This document shows positions 33,688 through 45,532 of a DNA stretch of 64,000 nt, in pieces. The first letter of the stretch is position 1, and every line of letters begins with the position of its first letter. The position numbers and the translations under genes are program-made. The notes beneath the pieces were generated by a model, which saw only the letters and a program-made list of their open reading frames with translations, was not told the origin of the DNA and did no database searches. Source of the stretch: Melampsora larici-populina 98AG31 (taxonomy: Eukaryota > Basidiomycota > Pucciniomycetes > Pucciniales > Melampsoraceae). The DNA is taken from contig NW_006768809.1 in the NCBI RefSeq assembly GCF_000204055.1, forward strand, positions 198,691 through 262,690, in the 5' to 3' direction.

Positions 33688-35420
33688 ATGAAGTTCATCA
33701 ATCTTAACTTTCTCTTAGTCATAGTGATGATACTTGTAAGCTTTCATTCCAATTAGTTTTTGATCTGATAGCATTTTACTATTTTACCTGTTTACCGCTT
33801 TACCTTATTCATCGAATCGACTGATTTTGATTTTACTTGCAATTCTAATAGATTTCCAAAACTTCTTTCTCAACTCCAATTGACTCTCGTCGCCCATCAT
33901 CCAACTTAGATATCCAAGAAGAAGTAAGCTTTTATTTTAAAAACATTACTGAACAAGACAAATCCATCATTTGATTGTATTGGCATTGGCTTTGGAATTC
34001 AGTTCAATTGTTTTAATCCTCCAGATTTCGCTCGTATAAAAGATCTTGAAGTATTGATTCAAGATTATCAAAATCGTACTGATATCACCAACTGTACAAC
34101 CCAAGCTGGTCCAGGACTTCAAGGTTGTAATTATGTTTGTATCAATGCATCTTTTATCTTGGTTTGTAACACTACGCCAGATCACTAATTTACCGCTGAG
34201 TTCAGAAAATTGAAACTGTAGAAAAATATCACCAATACAGGGGAGGTCAGAAAAATTTGAAAAAATAATGATTCAATTCATGGGTGCTGTCCCCTCATTT
34301 TGCATATTTTTGCATATTTTTGCCATGATTTTTGAAGTCTCCCCAAACCAAAATGCTCACAGGGGATATTATGTCAGAAACTCAAATTTGGTCCAAAACT
34401 AGCAATATTTGGGCAAAAACCTCCAAGCACAAAAATATGAGTATTTTTGTTCAATCATCTGAACACTTGCAATTTATGGAAGCCGCATGATGTCTCTACA
34501 AGGTTTATTAAGGTGCTGAAGCCATTGTAGTTATGACTTCTATGCTTATATATGGTTTCTGCTGTGTACGTCTCTTGATATATCTCACCCATTATTGGAG
34601 ACACACAGCTTTTTTGTGCACACAAACTGTAGATCCAGAATGTGGAATTCAGAATGTCAAGACATTACATGTGTTGGAGAAAAATTGATGATTTTGTTGG
34701 TGTTGCAAGGTCACTGTCTCTCTACCTGCCAGTTTTGGACCAAAATTGGGTTTCTGACATTATTTGCATTGTGGTTGTAAAAATATGAAAAAATATGCCA
34801 GATGATTGGAATGCACCAAAGGGCCCAACCAATATTTTTTCATATTTTTCTGACCCCTCCCAGATTTTCCATAATTTTCTATGTCTTCTCAATTTTCTAA
34901 ACTCAGCGGTAAATTTTCAATTTGGCGTAGTGTAATGAGGTAAATTCATCCAAAGCTGATCTAGAAAATTGTTGGAGAAGAAGCTTACATCATCAAAGCT
35001 TTACCTTGATCTTTTGATTTTCAGAATCCTACACCTATCCTTCAAAACTGTAACACAATAGTTCAAGCCATTCAGAAAACCATGGATCACTGTCAAGAAG
35101 ATCAATCTGAATTTGTTAGAGGTAAATATCATCATATAGAAGATCATTGGGGTATAATTATTGGTGGTCATAGTGGTGTAGATAATATTTGTCCATATAA
35201 ATGTTCTTTCTTCAATTTCTCAAAAGCTTTAAATTATTCTGATTACTTTGGATGTCAAATCTCCATGATTACAAAACCCAGAAGAAGAACATTCAAAGAA
35301 ATACTATTGGAAACTTCCATTTCTATTGCATTATGCATATGGTTTATCAATGAGGTGGGAATAATCAAAGATAAGGCAGGGCCCGGATGTGTAGAGCTCC
35401 AAATTCCATGTAGGGATTGA
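33688..35420 (+). CDS. Cysteine-containing secreted protein with a transposon in intron 3
   Basis: Four exons join at phase 0: 33688-33735, 33852-33923, 34003-34161 and 35025-35420, giving 224 residues. The signal peptide spans exons 1-2 (MKFINLNFLLVIVMIL then ISKTSFS). The mature part has paired cysteines (FNCF, TNCTT, GCNYVC, QNCN, DHCQ, NICPYKC, FGCQ) and several N-glycosylation sequons. The third intron is 863 nt because an inverted-repeat transposon sits in it; without it the intron would be about 97 nt. The last 40 codons (after MITKP) look different in composition and the true 3' end may differ, for instance by another intron. Function is unknown. Confidence 0.72.
34170..34932. mobile_element. 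Non-autonomous CACTA-like inverted-repeat transposon
   Basis: Terminal inverted repeats of about 45 bp begin CACTACGCCA at both ends and are flanked by a 3-bp TAA duplication (34167-34169 and 34933-34935). Start CACTA and 3-bp duplication fit the CACTA superfamily; PIF/Harbinger also duplicates TWA but has different ends. There is no coding capacity. It lies in intron 3 of the surrounding secreted-protein gene. Confidence 0.8.
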
Positions 35421-37883
35421 TTCCATTCACATAGAAAAAATTAAAAAGTGGTTCAATTGTCCCAAAAAGCTAGTTTTGAGATGCTGTTGATGAGGGCATC
35501 TCAACAGTAGTCTTGCTTACATATTGGTGCTTGACTCAGGGGGTAGATCAGGATTTTTGACTCAGAATTTTCAGACCCCAGCTGAGAAAGTACCTGCAAC
35601 ATATACAGCACTGTTAGCCCAATGCTTGTATCCTAACCTTTCTAAGCCACATGTCTGGTATCCCTCCTGGACTGTGGTACACTTGACCTATTGCCACTCC
35701 CATCCTCCCATTTTCATGGGTATACACAAGAGCATTGGAAGGGCTGTGAAAATGTTTGTACACACTGGCAAGTATGTGTGACAACACAGTGTAAATGTCA
35801 TCACAATCGACCCAAAAAGTGTTTGCACATATTTCCTTGGAAGTTTGCATACATACACTCCATTTTTAGCAAAGGTGAAATCTTATCAATCTTTATGCCA
35901 AAGGTGATGATTCATGATGCAGGAGCGTCCCATAACCTCCCTTTACGGCAATGGTGATAAGACATTCTTGATATTCTCATAATAGAAAACCACTTCCTTG
36001 TGTATCAAGTTTTTGAATTGGGTAGTATTCTTTCATAAAAAACATGATACAAAGGAGATAAGTGGATTGTCTTGCAAAAAAACATTCACACAAAAACAAA
36101 AACAACCTATTTTTGAACATCCAAATATAAAACAGAAGGAAAAGGAATATATATATATAATGAAATTGAAACAAAACAAAATGGAATCATTGATCTTACA
36201 CTTTTTGTAAGACTGTATAGAAAAAGGTTACACACAAAATGAAAAACAATTTAAAAATGTAAATGAAAATAACAAAACATATGAGAAGGTTCTTTTTAAC
36301 TTTCTTGAATGAGAGGTTTGTTTCTTTTATGGTGCTTTGACATTGCTGCTATTGCTGGAATTTTAAGAGCATCACCATCAGACCATGTAAATTGACAAAT
36401 GCAGGTTGTATTCATGTTGCATGGGAAAAAATCCAAGCCAACAGACCATGTAAACAGCCTGTATGGGTTACACACTGTCCAAATCTTGTCTGGGAGAGTG
36501 CAAATTTGGATGGTGTGCAAGCACCCAAATATCACCAAAAACAAAAGGCCTGTTGAACCTTTGGCTTTCAGTCACCAACATAAACCCATGATTTGATAAC
36601 ATTCTAGTTTCCAATCACCTCCATTGGGAATTTTTTTGCTTTGCCTTGTCAGTATTTACACAGCTGTGATTTTGTCAACCTCAGGGCAGATCTGTGATGC
36701 AGGCCGAGACCTGTCAAACAGTCATTGTACAGAGAACTTCTTTGCACACCAATGGTGGAGATGCTCTATGAAAGAGGCCTAAAGGGCTATGCTACCTGGA
36801 GAAGCAAAGCAGAAAGGCAAAGCGGTGTATCCCAAAATGAGTTTGGATTGTATAATATTTGAATATACTCATTATCACATAGTTGGGAGAAGGTGTGTCA
36901 ATAGTGAAACACAGTGATATTCTGATAAATGTGAGTCCCACAGGCCAGCCAGGATATGTTCACACCCCTGTGAATTGCCTGGTATACACCAACCGGTTAT
37001 TTGCCACCACAATGTGCCACTGTCTTCTGACACACTTGGTAATATGTGCATTGACCCCTTTGTGTAATATCACCAAGCCTCATCTAATCTATATCTGACA
37101 ATCTTACCCACTCCCTCTTCATTTGCTCCAGTCAATCACCACAAGCCACCTATTTGCTTTTTTACACTTCTGATCAACATCTTGCTGGACACCACATTCA
37201 GGACAATGTTCAATTTGGACACCTCGTAATCCTTCCATTTTACCCTCTCTGGCCCAAAACAGTGCTACTTGTGTGCTCAAGGTGCCAACATCACCCGCAA
37301 CTGAAAAAACGGCTAACTCTTCCAAACATTATTCATTTTCTCAATCTTGCAAGCAAAATGTGTTATTTATTTTGATCAATCATTTTTTTTCTGACTGGAG
37401 TTTATTTTGTTGTATACAGAAACTGAAAAAACCAAATAGATATATATATCAACCAAGAAAACTGATCCAATGGTTTGATAGTTTGGAGGGAAGGAATAAA
37501 TGGCATACTTCAGGGAGACATTGAATATGACTCTGTGAGGTCTGAAAAGGTTTTTGAGATATTAAACAAAATTACTACTTCTTTTGTCAGAGACCTCAAA
37601 GAAATCGTGAAATACATTTATACTTTATTTAATGCTGATTTCATCTTGTGCAATATCTGGTCAACACATCAGGTTCATGAGTATGTAGTCTCAATACCTC
37701 ATGATTCTACAAGCCAATTTCTAAATCACTCATAGTATTGAGTTCAGGTAGGTGAAGCTCTTTGAGGGTCTGGGTAGGAATTAGAGGTAGATTGGGATTC
37801 TGGATAAAATATCTTGGAGCTGATGAAGACATTGTATTTTTTGTTATCTTCTTGATTTAAAGTGCTTTTGATTTTAATTACTA
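35421..37883. other. AT-rich region with no supported gene
   Basis: Short frames on both strands (for example minus 35614-35850, 36296-36544 and 37119-37325, the last with a CPECG motif) could be remnants of an old transposon gene. I cannot join them by splicing or assign them. Confidence 0.35.
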
Positions 37884-38035
37884 GCCATGCTCAAATTTGA
37901 CCTGGTTACAAAAAACCTGGTTGACCCAGTTGAATTTTTGGCTGTGAGCTGTCAAAACTTGATACAAACAGTTACTGCAAAAAAGCAACTAGGTCAACTG
38001 GTTTTTCTTGAAGCCAGGTCAACTTTGAGCATGGC
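37884..38035. mobile_element. MITE with TA target duplication (family T1)
   Basis: This is a 152-bp element with inverted ends GCCATGCTCAAA flanked by TA on both sides, as in Tc1/mariner-type MITEs. Its subterminal 'cctggttgacccagttg' sequence is shared with the element at 48289-48448, suggesting one family with diverged tips. Confidence 0.7.
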
Positions 38036-38107
38036 TATTTAGTATTGCACTATTTGACTTTTTGCAATATATGTAGCCACCATACACAATTGTTTGTTGC
38101 CTATCAA

Positions 38108-38283
38108 AGCATGGACTAGTATAGTACTATACTGATATAGTATAGTGCAGGTTTTGACTATATTATAATATACTATTTTGAAAAGTATAGTTAAAAATAC
38201 TATAGTATGCTTTGAAAAAAAGTACAGTCAAAAACTATACTGTACTCAGTATGGTGCTATACTGGTATAGTATAGTATAGTGG
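38108..38283. repeat. TATAGTA-rich imperfect inverted repeat, MITE-like
   Basis: The two halves, rich in 'actatactgtatagta' variants, are complementary around about 38200 and share a 'ttttgact' subterminal motif. No clear target duplication could be fixed, so classification is open. Confidence 0.45.
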
Positions 38284-39197
38284 CCGTGTTGCCATTACTT
38301 TTCCTTTCATATTTAACTGTTGTCTTAGGTTAGCTCAAAGGTCTGCATACCTAAGAGTTGTGGAGAAGAGTGCTTACACTTTGCACTGGTTTTATAGGTT
38401 ACTCTGTGTTCTTATTCTTTTACATATACTTGGTCAAAAATTCAGCCCAGAAACATGTGAGAAAAATAATCTCTACACAGAATGATAGACAGAAATACAA
38501 AATAAGAAAGACAAATTAACAAACAATGTTCATATTGTGTACAAATTGAGCGCACAAAGAGACAAATGGAAAGGGTGAAGAAAAAGAGACCCTTTCCTAG
38601 TGTGGCTCTAGTATGCTGATATACAAGTGTGAGTTATGTAATAGTACATAAAAAATTATACAACAAGAGCAGGATCTCATGATCCGTTGAGAGGATAGAC
38701 AGATAAACAATAGATGGTCCAAGTTAGTTTGGAACACACACATAAGTGATAAGAAACCAATGGAATACTACAATGATCCCATAATGTCATGTAAATATTC
38801 CAACAGTTTACAGTGGATGGGCAAACTTTTTCCTACTCTGTGATATTCATGTATGCCAAGATGCTGGTGTACGTATAGCACATAGCCAATGATCCTGTGT
38901 CATCACAGGCTTGCCACAATCTCCCATCATGTTGATCATTTGGGGCCATGTGAGATGTAGTACAAGTGTCCTAAAAATAAATAAAAAGGGAATAGATATG
39001 TCAGCTTCCTATCTACAAACACAAAAGACTTCAGAGCATACTACAGTCAAAGCTTGGCTGGGTTCAAGCTGTTGAGCTCACTTTAAGAGTCTTTTGGCTG
39101 GTAAGAAAAGTCCAGATGGCGTACAATGGATACTGTCCAATTCCACACTCACAGACCTATGTTGTTGTTGCTGAAATTGGCAATCAAGACATACTAA
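38284..39197. other. AT-rich spacer without recognised feature
   Basis: No coding frame, repeat or RNA gene was recognised. Confidence 0.35.
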
Positions 39198-39342
39198 GGG
39201 TGTGTTCACTTAAGCAATTTCTGGTGAGAAATCACATTCTGCAAAATTTAAAGTGTCTATTTGGTGGTGCATGTTTCATTTTTGCATTAAAAAATTTACA
39301 GAATGTGATTTATGGTCAGAAATTCCTTAAGTGAACGCGCCC
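39198..39342. mobile_element. PIF/Harbinger-type MITE
   Basis: This 145-bp element has inverted ends (GGGTGTGTTCACTTAAGCAA left, GGGCGCGTTCACTTAAGGAA as complement of the right) and a TAA duplication (39195-39197 and 39343-39345). The ends match those of the larger Harbinger element 1 kb downstream, so it is probably mobilised by that family's transposase. Confidence 0.85.
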
Positions 39343-39345
39343 TAA

Positions 39346-40284
39346 TAGTGATACCCCTGGTTTGTCTTTGTGAAGAGTTCCTGAGTATTATCCAAAACAC
39401 CTGGGACAATTGGAATCCATCTTCTCCAAGTTTATCCAATGTGTATGCACAACCATGTTTTTGGGTATTTTGTAATCTTTGTCAAGATAAACCAATGATA
39501 TTCTCAATGTTAGAGATATAAGATGTATGGATCTACCAGGATCCAACAATGAGCTTCAAGGGATGAAGATGAAGGATGAATTATCCACCTTCAATTTTTG
39601 TGAACATTTTTTTTGATGTCCCTGGCTCATTTCACTCTCACCCAAACCAGTGGTCTGTCTAAATTTGGATTTCATCCAACACAGGACCTTACCAGGCGGT
39701 TTCCAGCTTTGATTATTTGTTTGGTGTTTTTTGAGACTTTGGGCATGTTTCCCAAAAACTCTATTAATGGCTTCAAGTTTGATTTTTTTTTCATATTTTT
39801 TCAACAGACAAGTTGTCCAAAAAAAGCTTCATAGAACCAACATATTTTACAACAACAGGCAAGTTGTTGTAGCATCTAACAATGCAAAGAAGCCAACTTG
39901 AAACCTCGTAATTTTTATGAAAAGCAATTTTGCAGCTTTGACCATAAAACAAAGGAATCCTGTCTTCATAAATTTTGGCACAAATTTGGTGAATTTGAGA
40001 TTTCTTGAACAACATCCCAAATTTTTATGAGCAGCAAATTTACACAAATTCACAGCAATAGGAAAACCCAAACAACTATAAATCAAAATACCCTAGCCAA
40101 ACAACATGAGGTGAAAAATCAAAGACAGGTGTCAAGATTGTTACAATAATTAGCAAAAACCCACAAAAGAAACCAGAATATTGATCAATGGGTTCTCAAG
40201 AAGCTGTTGATTGCTGTTGACCACTGCTGACCATCTTGTTTTATAAAACATGAAATCCTTTTACAGGATTTCCCCAATCTTTTA
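39346..40284. other. AT-rich spacer without recognised feature
   Basis: No gene is supported. The sequence just left of the Harbinger element ends in its TTA duplication. Confidence 0.35.
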
Positions 40285-40636
40285 GGCCACGTTCACTTAA
40301 GCAATTTCTGGTGAAATTTTGCATTCTGTAATGTGCAGAAATCACATTCCGTGAAATGCGTTTGATACGTTATTTACAAGCATTCTAGAACTTACAGAAT
40401 GCTTGTAAAATGTGATTTTTCATCACATTTCAAGAATCCAATCCAAGTCCATTCTTCTACATAGAATTCACGTTCTGTGATTTCTTTCGACCCTTTTCTT
40501 TCAAAGCTGTTTTCCAAAATCAGCCAAAATTGGACAAGTCCTTTTCTATCGCACTGAACTTGTCAAATTTGTGACAAGTCCCACTCTAACGCACAGATCA
40601 CAAACCCCTCAACAATCTTCTTCCATCACCTTCTTT

Positions 40637-41452
40637 CACTACACAAAATGTCATCTTTACCGGGCGGTAAAGAAAACTACTGACATAGAAAAGTCCTGAG
40701 GCAACAGGAAGAGAGCTAAAAATCTGAAAAAATATGCACCTTGTTCCTAGATGTTGGGGCGTCATGACGAGTATTTTTTTGTATTTTACACACAGATATT
40801 GGTTAATGTACTAACAATAAAGGCTGAGAATCATCAAAAACCCACCTGTAACAATACCTGAAATTTGGCCCTTGACTTTGAAGACAGGATTTTGGAATCT
40901 TCAAACATCAATAACTTTTGCAGTTCTGAATCAAATCACTCAATTTGAAGTGCATTGAAAAGGTGAGCCTTTCCTCTACATTTTTCATTGAGACATCACA
41001 TCTGTAGCTGGTCTAAAAAAGATCCTACAGAGCTATTCATGCAGAACTGTTTGAACATATGTAGAGTGTTTAAATGACTAGATAGCACCTTACTAACATT
41101 AGTAAGTGTGAAGGAGAATAGTTCAGCTTTTTAATGAACCAAAAATCGAGTTATTTGGAGCAGAATTGCAAAAGTTATTGAAGTTTTTAGACCACAAAAT
41201 ATTGTCTTCATACTCATGACCCAAATTTCAGGTATTGTTACATGTGAGTTTTTGATGATTTTCAGCATTTATTGTTAGTACATAAACCAATATCTGTGTG
41301 TAAAATACAAAAAAATACTCATCATGACGCCCCAACATCTAGGAACAAGGTGCATATTTTTTCAGATTTTTAGCGCTCTTCCTGTTGCCTCAGGACTTTT
41401 CTATGTCAGTAGTTTTCTTTACCGCCGGGTAAAGATTACATTTGGTGTAGTG
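40637..41452. mobile_element. Nested CACTA-like foldback element
   Basis: The element has long inverted repeats, about 200 bp nearly identical and then increasingly diverged for at least another 100 bp, beginning CACTACAC. It is flanked by TTT on both sides (40634-40636, 41453-41455). It has no coding capacity. Its TTTACCG subterminal motif recurs in the 34170-34932 element. It lies inside the Harbinger element upstream of the Myb-like gene, so it inserted later. Confidence 0.85.
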
Positions 41453-41533
41453 TTTCACCTTCACCATCGTCCAAATTCCACTCCACTCAACCACAACTCA
41501 ATGCCTTGATCTGGAGATAGCACTAACAATGAA

Positions 41534-43330
41534 TTGGAAATTGAGCTAGCAAAAGAAAACAAATCAAAATCAAAATTGAAATTGAAATCAAAATCAAAAT
41601 CAAAATCAAAATCAAAATCAAAATCAAAATCAAAATCAGAACCAGCCTCTCTGAGCAAGTCAATTAAAGTCAAAGACAAGAACAAAGATGAAGGTAGTAA
41701 AGTTGAAGATGATAATAAGGAAGAAGAGGAGGGTGGTGGTGCTGTATGGACTCAACAAGAAACTCTCTTTCTCATTGATGAGTTCAAAAATCAAACCGAC
41801 TTGGGAAGAGGGAACGATGGTGGCCTCAAGAGCGAAGGCTGGAAGCATGTATTGGTCAATTATAATGATAAATTCAAAGTCAAGGTACCTTTGTCCAGAT
41901 TAAAAAATCGAATTCAAAAGGTATGGATTGTTCTTTACCTTTACCTTTATCTGTTCCTTTCCTTTTCTCGCTACCCTTCCTTTCCAAGTGGTGCAGCTCT
42001 GACAGGATTCAGGCTGCTCAAAACCACATCTGGGTCGATTTGGGGATTGACAGGATTCAAGCCCAAATCAATCTCTCTTCCATATCTTCCACTCACTCCC
42101 ATCTTTCTTCAAAACCACATCTGTTGTCTTTGTACTCACATTTCTCTTGCTTTCATTTGTTTCATTCTCTCGATTTTATTCATTTTATACATAGTTAAAG
42201 AAAACATATAAGGCTTTTGACAAGATCATGGACTCGTCTGGTGCTCCAGGAACCACCACGGTCACTGGTGAGGTCTATGCTAAGAAAGATTGGTGGGATC
42301 GTTGGATCAAAGTAGTAAGTACTTTGTGATCCTTTCATTTGTAGCTTATTGATCTAATATCTGCGTGATAGGATGGGAACAACAACGCAAAACCAATCCG
42401 TAATGGTGGTTTTCCAGCATATGAAGCTACATCACGAATTATGCCAGAGAAGAACTTACGAGCCAATGGTAACAATGATTTTGGGACTCAAAGCAAGAAG
42501 AAAAAGGTTGTCTCCCCCAAAAGCAGCGATTCAGATGGGGATGAAGAAGGTATATTCTATCATCTCATCTGAATACAATGTACTCTAATTTGAACTAACT
42601 AATTTGTGGTTTTAACTGTGTTACATCCCATCCAAAAAAGGTTCAAAAGGGGATCCATCTCAATCTCACAACCACTCTGATTCAGCAAAGGATTCTGACC
42701 TTGAGGAGATTCAAGCTAATAAGCCACCTCCTTCAAAAAAGAAGAATACCCCTGTAAGATACCTTCATTTTCTTTTCTTTCCTCTTCAATCGTTTTGATT
42801 GTTTGATTCTTCTTTCTTTCTATCTTTTTCAATCTAATCCATTTAATCTTTTTATTCACCTTACCAAGAGAGGGAGCACTAGCAGGTTGTCTGGTCTCAC
42901 AGCAGCGGAACTTGCCCTTGACCCCGATAGCGACGACGACACCCCAGAAAGTCGATTTGTACGCAGCAAAAGGAGCCCAACTGGTGCCCAATCTTCAACT
43001 GTGAAAGATCTTGAACTACGGGACCCAAGCTAGTTTCTGAATCAATCAGTCAAGCTGTTGATCGAGTAACAAGTATGGAGGAAAGGAATGAAAGCAACAA
43101 GGTGGCTGTTGCTAAAATCAAGACTGAACAACACCCAATGCGAAAAGAAGCAATGATCATTTTTAATAAGGAATGTAGAAAGAAATGAAAACCTCAACAT
43201 ATCATTGTAGCAGTAAATGAATTGAAAAAAGATGATACAGCATTGTTTTTCTACCACATGGATAAAGATTTTTGGTGGGACTGGTTGAAGAGTGAAGCTA
43301 AAATATTGGATCAGTATCAAGAGATAGATG
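41534..43330 (+). pseudogene. Harbinger Myb/SANT-like accessory protein, damaged
   Basis: Exons inferred in phase: about 41534-41920, 42195-42314, 42372-42549, 42641-42753 and 42869 onward. The product has a (Lys-Ser)n run encoded by a TCAAAA microsatellite, then a Myb/SANT-like domain (WTQQETLFLIDEF ... WKHVLVNYNDKF ... LKNRIQK joined by splicing to LKKTYKAFDKI), then an acidic Ser/Lys-rich tail. Such proteins bind Harbinger ends and help the transposase enter the nucleus and cut. No in-frame ATG exists between the upstream TGA and the domain. At about 43025 the frame runs into a TAG while the +1 frame continues sensibly (VSESISQAVDRVTSMEERN ... DKDFWWDWLKSEAKIL) to about 43340, which indicates a frameshift. 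Confidence 0.7.
41564..41640 (+). repeat. TCAAAA hexanucleotide microsatellite
   Basis: About a dozen copies of TCAAAA, with a few TTGAAA variants, encode the Lys-Ser run of the Myb-like gene. Confidence 0.9.
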
Positions 43331-43560
43331 AACATAATGGATAGTATCAACAGTTTTCTGCTCTCCATAGGGTATCTTCATATTTGTTTTATTCATTTCA
43401 TCGATTTTATTATTTCATTTCATCTTGTGGTGTATCTCAAAAATGAAAATTACAGTATTTATATGTATCATGTATCTTACGAAGTAAAGCATATACATTG
43501 TAAAGTAATATATATTCTAAGATTTTCTGGGTTGCATTTTTGATGAAACGATGAGCCCAT

Positions 43561-44853
43561 TTAAACTTGTCTACGCGCAGCTGGTGCATTAATAAAATCA
43601 TGAAACATCCAATTGGCAAGGTGGTCCCTTTGTTCTGACGCTTGAGTACGTTGGTTTGAGTTAGGCTCGGCCCAGTCTGGTTCACCATTATCATCCGCCA
43701 TCCTCCTTCCCAAGCGCTCCTTCAACATGTATTCCACATAAAAGTCATCTTCTCCTGATTCAATGTCAATGATATTGTGCAGGACACAGCAAGCAATGAC
43801 TATCATCACTTGAGTCTTATATGGGTAAGATGGCATCAAAGCCAGGATTGGAAATCTCATTTTTGAGACACCAAAGATGCGTTCAATGACAATTTGAAGT
43901 GCGGAATGTCGGTGATTATAAAGTTCTTTGGCGTTTTGTGGTGTCAAGTTGGAATTCTTCCATTCCTTGAGGTGATACCGCACTGATCGATAAGGTGTTA
44001 GAAAGCCTGGTACGTTGGCATAACCAGCGTCGGCAACATAGAACCGATCTGAAATGAACAAATAGATCAATATAAAAGTATGATGTTTTGGAAAAAGGAT
44101 TGAAACTATCTTACCTTCAGGAACTACAAATCTTTGCTCTTCAAGTGCTCAATGAAGAACACGAGCATCAGCATGTGATCCTTCCAAACCCGCATAAACA
44201 AATGTGAACATCATGTTGGTTGAACACCCGGCTAGAACATTTTGGGTCAGAAGCCCTTTTTGGTTTCGATGGGCTGGATGTCGATCAGTGGGAACAATAC
44301 AAGGGATGTGGGTGCCATTGATGGCACCCACACATTTCTCAAAGTATGGGAAGAAGCGTGGGTTATTCCAAATTTCCTTTGGACAAATTTCTCCTCCAGT
44401 AGGCTGGACAATATAGATTGATTCAAGAGATGCAATGGCATGGCAGACGTTGTTGAAGTATTTGCTGATGGTGTGGCCAGACCTTTGAAAGCGCTCTCCA
44501 GCTACTCGATTGGATCCAGAGTTTCCAACAATATATAAAAAAATCATAACTTGTTCTTCCACCATAACGCTCCTCTTGCGGTGGATGAAAAGCTTGCCTT
44601 CCAGGGCTCTGATCAATCCCTTGAAGGCAAGCTTATCCATTCGACATAACTCTCGAAATCGAACGTCGCTGCCTTCCAGGATCTCATGTGTATACTGATT
44701 TCCTCGAAGCTTTGATGTTCTACAGGGCTTCTTCTGGGTGGTTATCGAAGCAAGGTAATCTATTCCAGCCTTGATGACAACATTGAGAAGCTCAATTGCA
44801 GGTCGAATTGATACAGAGGACATGTCAGAGTTGGAATCGGACAAACTTGACAT
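43561..44853 (-). pseudogene. PIF/Harbinger DDE transposase with inactivating changes
   Basis: Two exons (44853-44115 and 44048-43561, phase 1) encode 408 residues of a DDE_Tnp_4-type transposase. Its role is to excise and reinsert the element at TWA sites. Seen in order: an N-terminal helix-turn-helix region (about 60-150), the first catalytic block GAINGTHIP, GLEGSHADARVLH with the second Asp, VADAGYANVPG, and the Glu block (RHSALQIVIERIFG). Two lesions are visible. The first catalytic residue is Asn (codon 179, 44319-44317, AAT) where the family has Asp (GAIDGTHI). An in-frame TGA lies at codon 235 (44151-44149), after which the frame continues through a good splice. Both are consistent with single transitions. 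Confidence 0.85.
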
Positions 44854-45119
44854 TATGACAGCTTGGGAAGGATGGTTTGGAGGATCAAAAGGTCAAAACC
44901 TTTCTTCATTGCAAAGCTCAAAACCGTTGTGAATTTCAAAGGTTCAAAACGGTTCTTAATGGCAATCAAATCAAACGCGTCCTGATCTATTTTTTCACAC
45001 TTTTTTGAAAAACATCAAATTTCACTTTTTTTTTTTACAAAAATCACTTTAATACATGTATTAAAGTGGTCACCCCAAATGCGATTTCAAGAAATCCAGC
45101 CTAAGTGAACGCGGCCTTA

Positions 45120-45532
45120 AGGAAACACCGTAAAGATCTTGACCTGAACCCCCCTACTGTTGTATTTTTTTATTAGTGACACTTGAAAAGGTGTTCTGAT
45201 TTATACTTTTTCACCTCCTTTACAACAGACAAGGTGTTGTAATGTAAATTGACCCAAAAGATGTTCACTTGAAGCGTTTTACTGTACCTTCGTGAATCAG
45301 TCCACTACATGGGAAACATTTGATCTGGTTCTTTGTGCCAAGGTGTTGACCACCCAACTGCACCTTTCTTATTGATCACATAATGGTCAACCTTGTGAAC
45401 TCAAAGTGTTACATTGCTATGCAGTAGCCTTGTTTCATCATGCATATGTGTAACTCCTTCTACAGCACCGCTCGATCAAGCTCAGAAAAAGTAAAGCCTT
45501 GAGTTAGATTACCAATAAAGCTCCATATCTAC
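45120..45532. other. Spacer between Harbinger element and zinc-finger gene
   Basis: No gene or repeat was recognised. Confidence 0.35.

Larger units (their letters stand above)
40285..45116. mobile_element. PIF/Harbinger DNA transposon carrying Myb-like gene and transposase
   Basis: This is a 4.8-kb element with ends GGCCACGTTCACTTAAGC and, as complement of the right end, GGCCGCGTTCACTTAGGC. It is flanked by a TTA duplication (40282-40284 and 45117-45119). It carries the two genes typical of the superfamily, a Myb/SANT-like DNA-binding gene (+) and a DDE transposase gene (-), arranged convergently. An 816-bp CACTA-like element is nested near the left end. Both genes carry lesions, so this copy is probably non-autonomous. 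Confidence 0.92.

Noticed and set aside
41461..41685. 74-residue Asp/Phe-repeat minus frame
   Set aside because: It is the opposite strand of the TCAAAA microsatellite, not a protein.
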